Positions 7,969 to 16,780 of a stretch of 53,386 bases of DNA are shown one piece after another. How positions within the stretch are numbered: position 1 is the stretch's first letter; every line of letters starts with the position of its first letter. The stretch lies in NCBI GenBank assembly GCA_964571215.1, contig CAZMZZ010000005.1, positions 1-53,386 of the forward strand, read 5' to 3'. The position numbers and the translations under genes were made by a program. This DNA is from CAJWPI01 sp964571215. GTDB lineage: Bacteria > Pseudomonadota > Gammaproteobacteria > Magnimaribacterales > Magnimaribacteraceae. The notes below the pieces were generated by a model. The model did not search any database and had not been told where the DNA came from. It was given only the letters and a program-made list of their open reading frames with translations.

Positions 7969-8748
7969 ATGACAAAAAACAAAAATGAAGAATCAAGACC
8001 TCAATCAAATCCAGGGGAAATATTCAATTGGCCAATGTTGAGGTTAACTTACAAGACAAACAAAGATAAGTTAAGCAAATTACTCCCACCTGGGATTGAC
8101 CCTATGACAGATTCTCTGGTAACGATAACTATATATAATTTTCCAGTAAATAATGAACCAGAATATGGAGTAGTTGTTAATGCTTCAGCGAAATACCAAG
8201 ATATTGAAGGGGATTACACTTTAGGAATTGGTATTAATCAGGAAGCAGCCATTTACACTAGTCATGAACATTGGGGTCAACCCAAATACCTAGCAGAAAC
8301 TCATTATTTTAGAATGGGAGATCATGTAGAAGCTAAGGTAATTCATCAAGGCCATACTTTTGTTCAATTTAGTGGGGAGGTTATAGGGCAAGCTCCTAAT
8401 CCTCCGGAGTATGAACACAATGAATGGTGGATTAAATGTTTACGTTCTGTAGATATGAGCCCAGGGAAATATGACTTTCCACCTCATGTTGTCAGAGTAA
8501 AGAGCACTTACGGAACTAGTTTCATGGAAGAATTAAAAGGAGATATTGTTTTAAGAGAAAGTCCTTGGGATCCTATAGCTACTAAATTACCAATTGAAGA
8601 ACAAATTTCTGCTTATCTCTGGACCCCAATCTTTTTAGGTAGAGAGATAACTCTCGAAGGTGAACTAGATAGGGAAGAATTTTGGCCCTTTTCAGATACG
8701 ATAGGAGGATCTAGGTGGCCTGGCTTAAATGGAGGACCAAAACCTTAA
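7969..8748 (+). CDS. Acetoacetate decarboxylase-family protein
   Basis: A 259-residue protein of the ADC-like fold. The region HWGQPKYLAE (101-110) aligns with the segment that holds the Schiff-base lysine of acetoacetate decarboxylase; Lys106 would be that residue. True ADC has two adjacent lysines, the second of which lowers the pKa of the first; here the second position is Tyr107. Homologues without the second lysine often act as decarboxylases, aldolases or hydratases of other beta-keto or enolic acids. GGAG lies ten bases before the ATG. It is flanked by P450 and SDR genes, and the SDR starts directly after its stop, so the genes are co-transcribed. The reaction is therefore not certain. 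Confidence 0.82.
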   Translation: MTKNKNEESRPQSNPGEIFNWPMLRLTYKTNKDKLSKLLPPGIDPMTDSLVTITIYNFPVNNEPEYGVVVNASAKYQDIEGDYTLGIGINQEAAIYTSHEHWGQPKYLAETHYFRMGDHVEAKVIHQGHTFVQFSGEVIGQAPNPPEYEHNEWWIKCLRSVDMSPGKYDFPPHVVRVKSTYGTSFMEELKGDIVLRESPWDPIATKLPIEEQISAYLWTPIFLGREITLEGELDREEFWPFSDTIGGSRWPGLNGGPKP

Positions 8749-9627
8749 ATGAAAAGATTTAAAGATAAAGTAGCAGTAGTTACAGGAGGGGCAAGTGGAG
8801 TTGGTCTTGCAATTGGGAAAAAATTATCTATTGAAGGAGCAAAAGTAATTCTGGCCGACATAGAAGGAGAAGCTCTTAATAATTCAAGAGATCAATTACA
8901 ATCAGATGGAATTGAAGTGGCTATCAAAAAGACAGATGTTACAGACATTGATTCTGTAATGGAATTAGCCTCAGAAGCAAATAGATTATTTGGAAAGGTA
9001 AATCTTTTATTTAATAATGCAGGAGTAGCACCCCAGGAAGCTTCGTTTAACTTATGGGATCTTTCTCTTAATGATTGGGAGTGGGGCTTGAGAGTTAACC
9101 TTTGGGGTGTAATTCATGGAATAAATGTTTTTGTACCAAGAATGTTAGACCAAAAAGAAGAAGCAAGAATAATTAACACAACATCGGGTAATGGAGGTTT
9201 AATTACTTACCCCTCTACACCTATATACGCAACTACTAAAGCTGCAGTTACTAGAATAACAGAAGCTCTATATTTTCAACTACAAGCTCTTCAATCCAAT
9301 GTAAAGGTGTCTATCTTATTTCCAGGACCCCATACTGTAGAAACAGATCTTTTTTCTTCTAACAGGAATAGACCGAAAGACTTACCTCAAGATAAGGAAC
9401 CCACTTTTAAAATTGAAACTATTGAAGCTATGAAAGAGATGGTGCAAGCTATGGGAGGAGATTTAAAAACTACTAAACCTGATGAAGTAGCAGAATTTTG
9501 TCTAGAAGGAATTCTTAAAGATAATTATTGGTTGCTTCCACAAAATCAAGATTCTGAAAAAGCTTACAAAAGTTATGTAGAAAGCATTCTAAAAAAAGAA
9601 AACCCCCCTTTACCAGAGATACTCTAA
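8749..9627 (+). CDS. Short-chain dehydrogenase/reductase (SDR)
   Basis: A classical-type SDR of 292 residues with the cofactor motif TGGASGVG near the N-terminus, NNAG at about 88-91, a catalytic Ser in NTTSGNG, and the YATTK catalytic pair. An acidic residue at the end of beta-2 (LADIEGE) favours NAD(H) over NADP(H). The C-terminus is somewhat longer than in minimal SDRs. The ATG follows the ADC-like stop codon without a gap, and its own stop overlaps the Rieske gene start, so the three are coupled. It probably oxidises a hydroxyl made by the P450 or Rieske enzyme; the substrate is unknown. Confidence 0.9.
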   Translation: MKRFKDKVAVVTGGASGVGLAIGKKLSIEGAKVILADIEGEALNNSRDQLQSDGIEVAIKKTDVTDIDSVMELASEANRLFGKVNLLFNNAGVAPQEASFNLWDLSLNDWEWGLRVNLWGVIHGINVFVPRMLDQKEEARIINTTSGNGGLITYPSTPIYATTKAAVTRITEALYFQLQALQSNVKVSILFPGPHTVETDLFSSNRNRPKDLPQDKEPTFKIETIEAMKEMVQAMGGDLKTTKPDEVAEFCLEGILKDNYWLLPQNQDSEKAYKSYVESILKKENPPLPEIL

Positions 9628-10619
9628 TGGACAATAATACAAGAATTCCTTTACCTATACCTCACGGTTGGTTTGGTTTGTGTTGGAGTAAAGACTTAAA
9701 AGTTGGTGAGGTAAAAACTATAAATTTCTGTGATCATGAGATTGTGCTATTTAGAACCGAAGATGGCAAAGCAGTCGCTACTTCTCCATTTTGTCCACAC
9801 CTTGGTGCGCATCTAGGAAAGGGCGGCAAGGTAAAAGGAAACAGCATTCAGTGTCCTTTTCATGGTTGGTGTTGGAATGGAGAAGGGCAATGTACAGAAG
9901 TTCCTTATTCTGATCAGATTCCCAAAGCTGCACTTCAACCAGTTTTAGATACATTTCTTTTAGAAGAAATCAATGGAATGCTAATGTGTTGGTATGATGA
10001 CAAAGAAAGATCACCTTATTTTGAAGTACCTTTTTTAGAGGAATTTAACCAACCTGATACAAAATGGGGAGAACTTTTTACCTTTGAATATGAAATAGGA
10101 ACCTGTCTTCAAGAAATAGCTGAAAATGATGTTGATCAGGCTCATTTCCCTACAGTTCATCGTTCTCCTTCTCTTCCCGAGACTGATACTGAACAAAAAG
10201 GAATATATAGAAAAACTGTGGCCGAAACCTTAATGGATCCTTCTAATAATGAAAGTGTTTCTGAAGAAAACAGAGAGTTGTATAGAGATCAGTTTGTAAC
10301 AACCTTTACCAGAGAGTCTTGGGGATTAGGAACAGTACTTCTTAGAATGAATAATTTACCCCCAAGCGGTGGCGAGTTTGTTATGTTGAATGTATCAACC
10401 CCAGTTAACAGAGAAAATTCTATTTTAAGGTGGCAAATGCGTGTTACTAAGAATATAGAGAAAGAGGTTGGTAAAGCTATTATAGATGGAATAGCAAATG
10501 GTCTTTATGATGATATCCCTATTTGGGAAAATAAAACTTATCGAGAAAAGCCTGTTTTATGTGATGGAGATGGACCTATAAATAAATTTAGAATTTGGGT
10601 AAGCCAATTTTATAATTAA
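9627..10619 (+). CDS. Rieske non-haem iron oxygenase, terminal component (KshA/Neverland-like)
   Basis: The N-terminal Rieske domain shows C56-x-H58 and C76-x2-H79 (FCPHLG and QCPFHGW), ligands for a 2Fe-2S cluster. The catalytic domain has ENDVDQAHFPTVH, with Asp170 likely bridging to the cluster and His173/His178 as iron ligands. The length of 330 residues and the architecture resemble 3-ketosteroid 9-alpha-hydroxylase oxygenase (KshA) and cholesterol 7-desaturase, rather than large aromatic-ring dioxygenase alpha subunits. No ferredoxin reductase gene is adjacent. It is the last gene of the first plus-strand run and ends close to the convergent metalloprotease. Family placement is secure; the steroid link is inference strengthened by the ketosteroid-dehydrogenase-like gene at 16.8 kb. 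Confidence 0.9.
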   Translation: MDNNTRIPLPIPHGWFGLCWSKDLKVGEVKTINFCDHEIVLFRTEDGKAVATSPFCPHLGAHLGKGGKVKGNSIQCPFHGWCWNGEGQCTEVPYSDQIPKAALQPVLDTFLLEEINGMLMCWYDDKERSPYFEVPFLEEFNQPDTKWGELFTFEYEIGTCLQEIAENDVDQAHFPTVHRSPSLPETDTEQKGIYRKTVAETLMDPSNNESVSEENRELYRDQFVTTFTRESWGLGTVLLRMNNLPPSGGEFVMLNVSTPVNRENSILRWQMRVTKNIEKEVGKAIIDGIANGLYDDIPIWENKTYREKPVLCDGDGPINKFRIWVSQFYN

Positions 10620-10624
10620 AATTT

Positions 10625-13156
10625 TTATTTGGCCCTGTCTAAACCTGATTCAATAAGCCAAGAAACGAACTGACGATGAGTATCAGTAGCAGGGTCTTTC
10701 CCTCTTTTCTTTACTATCTTTTCTATTTTTCTTAATGAGCTGTAAGCAGCTGCAGCAGATATTTCATCGTAATAATCTAAGCTAAGTATCATTAACAACC
10801 TTCTAACATAAAACGTTTGTAGATTTTGTCTCATACTATTTACAGAGGTGTTTTGATCTTCAAGGAAAATAGCATTTGTTAGGTCGTTCAACATTTCACT
10901 CGGGGAATAATTATTCCCATAAAGGTTTGTATCAGATAATCGATACAGAACCCAGCCATCTAGTAGGTGTCTTAATACAGCTCCTTGAATACTCAAGATT
11001 CTACGATGTATTTGTGGATCTTCATGTTCCATTCTTAGTTCAAAACCTCGTCTTTCTTTTTGAAGAAGTTTTATCACATCACTATTAACTGGGAATGCTC
11101 TAGGTGAAAAGGCATGTTCAGCAAGAATTTCCATAGCTTTTTTTTGTAATCTTGTTGGTGTTGGTTCGTAAGGATCTAAATCTGTTTCTTGATCTGGAGT
11201 AGATCTATTCACATATACCCCTCCAATATACCTTGATACAGCTTCTAAAGATCTACCAACTTCCCTTGTTAATATTTCATAGGCATTTCTATACTCTTGC
11301 CAGGTATTAGTCTTTCCAGTTAATATTTTAGGAAGATTTAGCATCGTCTCATTTACTAAAGTAATTCTTTGACCAGCATATTTAATAGGTTCGCTTGACA
11401 TGTCATTTATCATAGCTCTTGGATCTACTCCTTTACCTGGAGCTCTCATATCATCTGCGTCGTTTCCAAACATTAGTTGTGGTTCTGAAGATCTAGAAAG
11501 TAATCTCTTTCTTTCTTCTTTAGTCATTGAAGGTTTATAACCAAACTCTATTACCCAATCATCATAAGGGCCTGGAATGGTGTCGTAGTAATCACCTTGA
11601 CTTATTCCTAGCGGGGCTAGGTTTATTGCAGGATATTCCATAACGGAAGAAGTAACTCCAACTTTGCTGGTTATTTCTGAGTTGTGCACTGTTACAGAAT
11701 CATGAAGATAACTAGCCTTAAAATTATGATTTAGCCCCAGAGTATGTCCTATTTCATGTAGGGTTAACCTAATAAGACTTTGCTGTAAAATTTTGGGATC
11801 TTTTGTTGAAAAGGATTTATTTGCATTGACTATATTACCAAGCATATTACCTTCTTTAGCTAAAAAACCAGCAGAGCAAAATCCGTTATTATTTATGGGT
11901 GGAAAAAGATTATTTATAGTTAATCTGTTAGTTACATATACCCACTCCAACATAATATCTGCACCAATAATTTCTCCAGTTCTAGGATTAACAAAACTAG
12001 GACCGTAACCACCAAAGGGAGGGTTAGGCGAGGAAGTCCATCTAATTACGTTATAACGAATATCACCTGCATCCCAATCTGCATCATCTGGTTGTTCTTT
12101 TATCTCAATTGCATTTTCAAATCCTGCTTTCTCAAAAGCTTTATTCCAAGCTAAGGCGCCTTCTTTTATATAAGGTCTAAGCTCTTTAGGGGCTGAATTT
12201 TCTATCCAAAATGTTATAGGTTTTATGGGTTCGGAAATGGCTTTCTCAGGATATTTCTTTTTTAGATCCCATTTGTGAATCAAGTCTACATAAGGAGTCG
12301 CATCAATAGAAGTTAAATCAGTAACTTGCGTAGTAAAGAAGCCTATTCTTTGATCTGCTATCCGGGATTCAAAATCATTAGTCGGCATTTTAATGAAACT
12401 ATATCTCAGCGAAATGCTTATATTTCTTGGGTCAGCAGCATCTTTCTGCTTATAGTCTCTTGAAGGAGGGTTTTCTATTACATGTTCAATTTCTATGTCA
12501 GTATTATCTGGGTAGTTGTAAGTAGCAACTACTCTTGATTTCTCTTTACTTAGCTGACCCCATTGAAATTTATTATTAGGATTCTCAGGATATGGAATAG
12601 GCTTGATAGGTGTTAATGCTTCAGATAAAAAGAGCTCAGTAACATCTACTAGAAATTCATTTTCTTCTTCACTTTTAGCAAGAATCGGGAGTATTTTAAT
12701 TACGGCATCAGAAATATTTGCTCCTGAAGATCTAGATAATTCTGAATCTTTGTTAAAAGAATAAGAGGTGTTAATCCTTTCTATTCTTAATGTTTCAAAA
12801 TGTTTTTTAATTTTTAGTATCCCATTATCAAGATAACTACCCCTTGGTCTACCTGCAGCAACAACGCCATCAGTTACATGAGCAAAGTAGATAAATTCTT
12901 TATCTAATAAGCCTTCATTAACTGCCAGATAAATTGAGCTTGTTTTAGGGTCTTGGTACAAATTTATGAAACCCTCTTGAATCTTGAAATCTTTAGTGAG
13001 GTCACTTATTAAATTTATCTTTTTTTCTTGAGATGCTTCTTCTTTTTCATTCTCTTCAGCAGAAATAACAGAGAACAAAGAACTAAGAAATAGTAAAGAA
13101 ATAAGTAGAAGCTGTCCTTTTAGTGGGGCTTTATTTTTACTTTGAATTTTTTTCAT
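10625..13156 (-). CDS. Secreted zinc metalloprotease, DUF5117/DUF5118 type
   Basis: An 843-residue protein with an N-terminal signal sequence (positively charged start, hydrophobic stretch LLLISLLFLSSLFSVISA). The extended zinc motif HEIGHTLGLNHN, encoded near 11.72-11.75 kb, is the metzincin HExxHxxGxxH pattern. The remainder matches the large uncharacterised family that is common in Bacteroidota and in marine gammaproteobacteria and has a DUF5118-like N-terminal part and a DUF5117-like middle. It is probably periplasmic or outer-membrane-associated and degrades peptides or proteins. It lies opposite to the two oxygenase-rich gene runs and shares a 116-base divergent promoter region with the amidohydrolase at 13.3 kb. 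The family is convincing; the substrate is unknown. Confidence 0.9.
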   Translation of the reverse strand: MKKIQSKNKAPLKGQLLLISLLFLSSLFSVISAEENEKEEASQEKKINLISDLTKDFKIQEGFINLYQDPKTSSIYLAVNEGLLDKEFIYFAHVTDGVVAAGRPRGSYLDNGILKIKKHFETLRIERINTSYSFNKDSELSRSSGANISDAVIKILPILAKSEEENEFLVDVTELFLSEALTPIKPIPYPENPNNKFQWGQLSKEKSRVVATYNYPDNTDIEIEHVIENPPSRDYKQKDAADPRNISISLRYSFIKMPTNDFESRIADQRIGFFTTQVTDLTSIDATPYVDLIHKWDLKKKYPEKAISEPIKPITFWIENSAPKELRPYIKEGALAWNKAFEKAGFENAIEIKEQPDDADWDAGDIRYNVIRWTSSPNPPFGGYGPSFVNPRTGEIIGADIMLEWVYVTNRLTINNLFPPINNNGFCSAGFLAKEGNMLGNIVNANKSFSTKDPKILQQSLIRLTLHEIGHTLGLNHNFKASYLHDSVTVHNSEITSKVGVTSSVMEYPAINLAPLGISQGDYYDTIPGPYDDWVIEFGYKPSMTKEERKRLLSRSSEPQLMFGNDADDMRAPGKGVDPRAMINDMSSEPIKYAGQRITLVNETMLNLPKILTGKTNTWQEYRNAYEILTREVGRSLEAVSRYIGGVYVNRSTPDQETDLDPYEPTPTRLQKKAMEILAEHAFSPRAFPVNSDVIKLLQKERRGFELRMEHEDPQIHRRILSIQGAVLRHLLDGWVLYRLSDTNLYGNNYSPSEMLNDLTNAIFLEDQNTSVNSMRQNLQTFYVRRLLMILSLDYYDEISAAAAYSSLRKIEKIVKKRGKDPATDTHRQFVSWLIESGLDRAK

Positions 13157-13272
13157 AATTAGACGACCATTAGCGGACAGAAGATTAGACTAAAAATTAC
13201 AAAAAACTTCAATAAAGTTTAGATTTTTTTATCTTAAGAGTTATCATAGAAGTGTTTTAGTAGGATGGTTTT

Positions 13273-14985
13273 ATGTACGATCTAATTATTAGAAATGGCT
13301 TGATTTTTGATGGGAATGGTGGTCTTCCTTTTAAGGGAGATATTGGTATAAAGGGCGAAAATATAGATGATATAGGAGAATTACGAGGTAAAGCTAAAAG
13401 AGTAATAGATGCAAGAGACCATATAGTAACGCCTGGATTTGTCGATATTCATACTCATTATGATGGTCAGGTGACATGGGATCCTTTATTAATACCTTCA
13501 AATTATCATGGAGTTACAACAGCTATTATGGGAAATTGCGGAGTGGGATTTGCCCCTTGTTTGCCTAAGAAAAGAGATTGGTTAATTGGATTGATGGAAG
13601 GGGTTGAAGATATTCCAGGAGCAGCTTTATCCGAAGGAATAAAATGGAATTGGGAAAGTTTTCCTGAATATATGGATGCAGTAGAAGAAATACCGAGAGC
13701 TATTAATGTAGGACTCCAAATACCTCATGGAGCTGTGAGGGCCTATGTGATGGGAGAAAGAGCTGAAAACTTAGAGTTAGCCAATGAAAAAGATATTGCC
13801 TTGATGGCAAATATTGTAGAAGAGGCACTAATATCTGGAGCTATGGGATTCACAACATCCAGAACCTTTAAACATAGAGATAAGCAAGGAAAACATACAC
13901 CTACTTTTGAAGCTGATGCAGCCGAACTACACGGGATAGCACGTTCAATCTCAAAAGTAGATAAAGGGGTAATTCAATTAATTTCAGACTTTTATGAATT
14001 TGATTATGAATTCAATTTAATTAAAGAAATGGCTGAAATTTCTGGTAGACCTCTTTCTCTAACAATTGAACAAGATGATAGGCACCCTGATATATGGATT
14101 AATCTCCTTAAATCTATATCTAAAGAAGCAGAAAAAGGTCTCAAAATTAAGGGACAAGTTCCTCCTAGACCTACCGGTATTCTTCAAGGATTGACTGCAA
14201 CATTAAATCCCTTTTTATTACATAAAGCTTTTTCAGAGATTATCGAACTCCCTTTAGAACAGAAAGTGAAGAGATTGAATGACCATAACTTTAGAAAAAG
14301 ACTTATTGATGAACAGCCTATTTATAACGAAGATTCAGATGCATCAAAGCTAGTAACATTTTTATTAACTTCTTTCGATAAAATGTTTGATATAGGTGAT
14401 CCGCCTAATTATGAACCAGATCCATCAGAAAGCATTGCGGCTATAGCAAAAAAGAACAAAAAAAACCCTAAAGAAGTGGTACTAGATAAAATGATTCAAA
14501 AAGAAGGGAAGGCATTACTATATTTTCCACTTTTTAATTATTCCAAGGGGGATTTAGAAGACGTTAGATATATGTTAACTCATGACCATACCACCTTTGG
14601 TCTAGGAGATGCTGGAGCTCATAGCGGTGTACTTTGCGATGCTAGCTTTCCAACAACACTTTTAACTCATTGGACAAGAGACAGGAAAAGAGGAAAGAAG
14701 CTTCCTTTAGAGTGGATCATAATGAAACAAACTAAAAAAAACGCTGAATGGGTTGGTTTGTTTGATAGAGGAGTACTTGAAAAGGGTAAGAAAGCAGATA
14801 TAAATATTATAGATTATGAGAATCTTTCTCTAAGGCACCCTGAAATTGTCTATGATTTGCCCGGATCCAACAAAAGACTTATACAAAAGACAACGGGGTA
14901 TAAATACACCATTGTTTCTGGTGATGTAGCTTTTTGTAATGGTCAATCTACGGGAAGCATGCCAGGGAAGCTTTTAAGAAGTTAA
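13273..14985 (+). CDS. Amidohydrolase, N-acyl-D-amino-acid deacylase family
   Basis: A 570-residue amidohydrolase. The metal-binding strand reads HTHYDGQ, followed by NCGVGFAPC whose first cysteine is a metal ligand in D-aminoacylases, and a late GDAGAHSG holds the conserved aspartate. The protein is longer than D-aminoacylase (about 480), as in many marine homologues annotated only as amidohydrolases. A good AGGA ribosome site lies 7 bases before the ATG. It opens the second plus-strand run, followed eight bases later by the Smr-like gene. It probably cleaves an amide or cyclic amide in the cytoplasm; with the downstream dihydroorotase-like and amidase genes it suggests a nitrogen-containing substrate or conjugate. 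Confidence 0.88.
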   Translation: MYDLIIRNGLIFDGNGGLPFKGDIGIKGENIDDIGELRGKAKRVIDARDHIVTPGFVDIHTHYDGQVTWDPLLIPSNYHGVTTAIMGNCGVGFAPCLPKKRDWLIGLMEGVEDIPGAALSEGIKWNWESFPEYMDAVEEIPRAINVGLQIPHGAVRAYVMGERAENLELANEKDIALMANIVEEALISGAMGFTTSRTFKHRDKQGKHTPTFEADAAELHGIARSISKVDKGVIQLISDFYEFDYEFNLIKEMAEISGRPLSLTIEQDDRHPDIWINLLKSISKEAEKGLKIKGQVPPRPTGILQGLTATLNPFLLHKAFSEIIELPLEQKVKRLNDHNFRKRLIDEQPIYNEDSDASKLVTFLLTSFDKMFDIGDPPNYEPDPSESIAAIAKKNKKNPKEVVLDKMIQKEGKALLYFPLFNYSKGDLEDVRYMLTHDHTTFGLGDAGAHSGVLCDASFPTTLLTHWTRDRKRGKKLPLEWIIMKQTKKNAEWVGLFDRGVLEKGKKADINIIDYENLSLRHPEIVYDLPGSNKRLIQKTTGYKYTIVSGDVAFCNGQSTGSMPGKLLRS

Positions 14986-14992
14986 ATTTCTT

Positions 14993-15217
14993 ATGTCCCT
15001 TTTGACATTAGACCTTCATGGCGTTAGACATCACGAAGTAGATTTAAAGGTAGAAAACTTTACTTTTTTGAATCAAGATCACACTCCTCTTATCATTATT
15101 TGTGGAAATAGTTCAAGAATGATCGAGATAGTTTCTACTTTTTTAGATAAAAATAAGATTGAATATTATCTAGGAGAAGGTTTAGATTATGGAAGAATAA
15201 CAATTTTTAAAATTTGA
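14993..15217 (+). CDS. Small Smr-domain-like protein
   Basis: A 74-residue protein that begins with LDLHG, the N-terminal motif of Smr (small MutS-related) domains, followed by a helix, a strand LIIICGNS that corresponds to the usual I-x-G-G strand, and a C-terminal GLDYGRITI strand. The canonical HGxG loop is replaced by CGNSSRM. Smr domains are nucleases or nucleic-acid-binding modules in larger proteins; stand-alone minimal versions of unknown role are known in phages and marine bacteria. It sits between the amidohydrolase and an SDR gene, eight and twelve bases away, so it is part of the operon. Why a nucleic-acid-related fold is there is unclear. Confidence 0.6.
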   Translation: MSLLTLDLHGVRHHEVDLKVENFTFLNQDHTPLIIICGNSSRMIEIVSTFLDKNKIEYYLGEGLDYGRITIFKI

Positions 15218-15229
15218 AAGGTATAAGTT

Positions 15230-15985
15230 ATGAGATTAAAAGGTAAAGTAGCACTGATAACAGGTGCAGGTCTGGGGATGGGGAGAGAAACGGCAATACT
15301 ATTTTCGCAAGAAGGTGCTACGGTTATTGTAAATGATTTAAATAAAAATGATTTAGCAACAACTTTAGATATGCTCGAGGGGAATAATAACCTTAGCTAT
15401 GTAGGAGATATATCAAGAAGTGATATTGTTAAGAATATGTTTAAAGAGATTGAAGCTAAATATAATCAAATAGATATAGTTGTTAATAACGCTGGTATAG
15501 GGAGGTCTTCTGGAGATGGAGAGAATGGAGAAATTCAAGAAATGGAAGACGTAGGCTGGAGAGGCGTTATGGGAGTAAATTTGGATGGAACTTTTTTTGT
15601 TTCTAGAGAAGCAGTTAGATTAATGTTAAAAAAGGAAACAAAAGGTTCTTTAATTAATATTTCTAGTACTTCTGCATTTTCAGGGGAAGGTCCTTTACAC
15701 TACTGTACTTCTAAGGGAGCGTTGTTATCTTTTACTAGAGCCCTGGCAGTAGATCTTGGTTCAAGAGGAATAAGAGTTAATGCAATATGCCCTGGCCCAA
15801 CAGCAACAAGGATGCTTGAAGGAATCCCAGAAGAATGGGTAGAAAGTATGATTTCCGCTATTCCTCTGGGAAGGGTTGGAGAACCCCAGGAAGTTGCTAA
15901 AACAAGTTTATTCTTGGCATCAGAAGACTCAAGCTTCTTTACTGGTCAGACTTTAGCATCAAATGGCGGATCTTATATGATTTAG
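15230..15985 (+). CDS. Short-chain dehydrogenase/reductase (FabG-like)
   Basis: A 251-residue classical SDR. It has TGAGLGMG for the dinucleotide, NNAG at about 88-91, a catalytic serine in SSTSAFSG and the YCTSK pair (Tyr and Lys), and ends with a G-G-x-Y-M-I segment close to that of 3-oxoacyl-ACP reductases and glucose dehydrogenases. An aspartate after beta-2 (NDLNK) points to NAD(H). It lies 12 bases after the Smr-like gene and 7 bases before another SDR. Tandem SDRs in oxygenase clusters usually oxidise successive hydroxyl groups or act on 3-hydroxyacyl-CoA intermediates; the substrate cannot be read from sequence. Confidence 0.9.
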   Translation: MRLKGKVALITGAGLGMGRETAILFSQEGATVIVNDLNKNDLATTLDMLEGNNNLSYVGDISRSDIVKNMFKEIEAKYNQIDIVVNNAGIGRSSGDGENGEIQEMEDVGWRGVMGVNLDGTFFVSREAVRLMLKKETKGSLINISSTSAFSGEGPLHYCTSKGALLSFTRALAVDLGSRGIRVNAICPGPTATRMLEGIPEEWVESMISAIPLGRVGEPQEVAKTSLFLASEDSSFFTGQTLASNGGSYMI

Positions 15986-15992
15986 TGTAAAA

Positions 15993-16763
15993 ATGAATTT
16001 AGAAGGAAAAAACATAATCATAACTGGTGGTAGTTCAGGCATAGGGGAAGCAACTGCTATATCTTGTGCTTTGAATGGTGCAAGAGTAGGTATTATTAGT
16101 AGAACGGAAGAAAAATTAGAAAAAGTAGTTAATAATATTAAAAATAAAGGAGGAAAGGCTGAATATTATGTTGCTGATTTAGTTAACCAAGAAGAATTAG
16201 TTGCAGGAATAGAATATTTTGTTAAAAAGTGGGGTTCTATAGAAGGATTAGTAAATAATGCAATGTCCATTAATCCGTCACCAATATCTGAACAAACATT
16301 AGACTCTTGGAAGAAAAACTTTGCAGTAACTTTAGATGCAGCATTTATTGGTACTAAAGCGGTTTTACCATCTATGATAAAGAATCAAGAGGGCTCTATT
16401 GTTAATGTCTCTTCAGTAGTCGGTCTTCGAGGAACAAGTTATTTATCAGCTTACGGAGCTGCAAAGTCTGGACTGATTAATTTTACTCAAACATCTTCTA
16501 TAGAAGGTGCGCCTTATGTCAGAGTTAATTGTATTGCACCAGGTGCAGTTCTAACGCCTGCCACCAAGGAGGCTTTACCAACCAAAGAGTTAATGCAATC
16601 TACAATAAATAATATACCTCTTAGACGTATAGCAGAACCAGAAGAAATTGCTTCTATTATCAATTTCTTGTTATCCTCTAAATCAAGTTACTTAACCGGC
16701 ATATGTATAGTTGCTGATGGTGGAAAGACAGCTGATTTAAATGCTGGCTTGTCTATGGAATAA
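15993..16763 (+). CDS. Short-chain dehydrogenase/reductase with NNAM variant motif
   Basis: A 256-residue classical SDR. The cofactor motif is TGGSSGIG, the catalytic Ser is in NVSSVVG and the YGAAK pair is present. The usual NNAG motif reads NNAM (LVNNAMSINPS), so the glycine is replaced, which may alter cofactor-loop geometry. The arginine after beta-2 (IISRTEE) favours NADP(H), unlike the neighbouring SDR, so the two could run in opposite directions. It lies in an operon after the FabG-like gene with a 7-base gap and 17 bases before the flavoprotein. Family certain; substrate unknown. Confidence 0.88.
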   Translation: MNLEGKNIIITGGSSGIGEATAISCALNGARVGIISRTEEKLEKVVNNIKNKGGKAEYYVADLVNQEELVAGIEYFVKKWGSIEGLVNNAMSINPSPISEQTLDSWKKNFAVTLDAAFIGTKAVLPSMIKNQEGSIVNVSSVVGLRGTSYLSAYGAAKSGLINFTQTSSIEGAPYVRVNCIAPGAVLTPATKEALPTKELMQSTINNIPLRRIAEPEEIASIINFLLSSKSSYLTGICIVADGGKTADLNAGLSME

Positions 16764-16780
16764 TAAATAGAAGAAATGAA

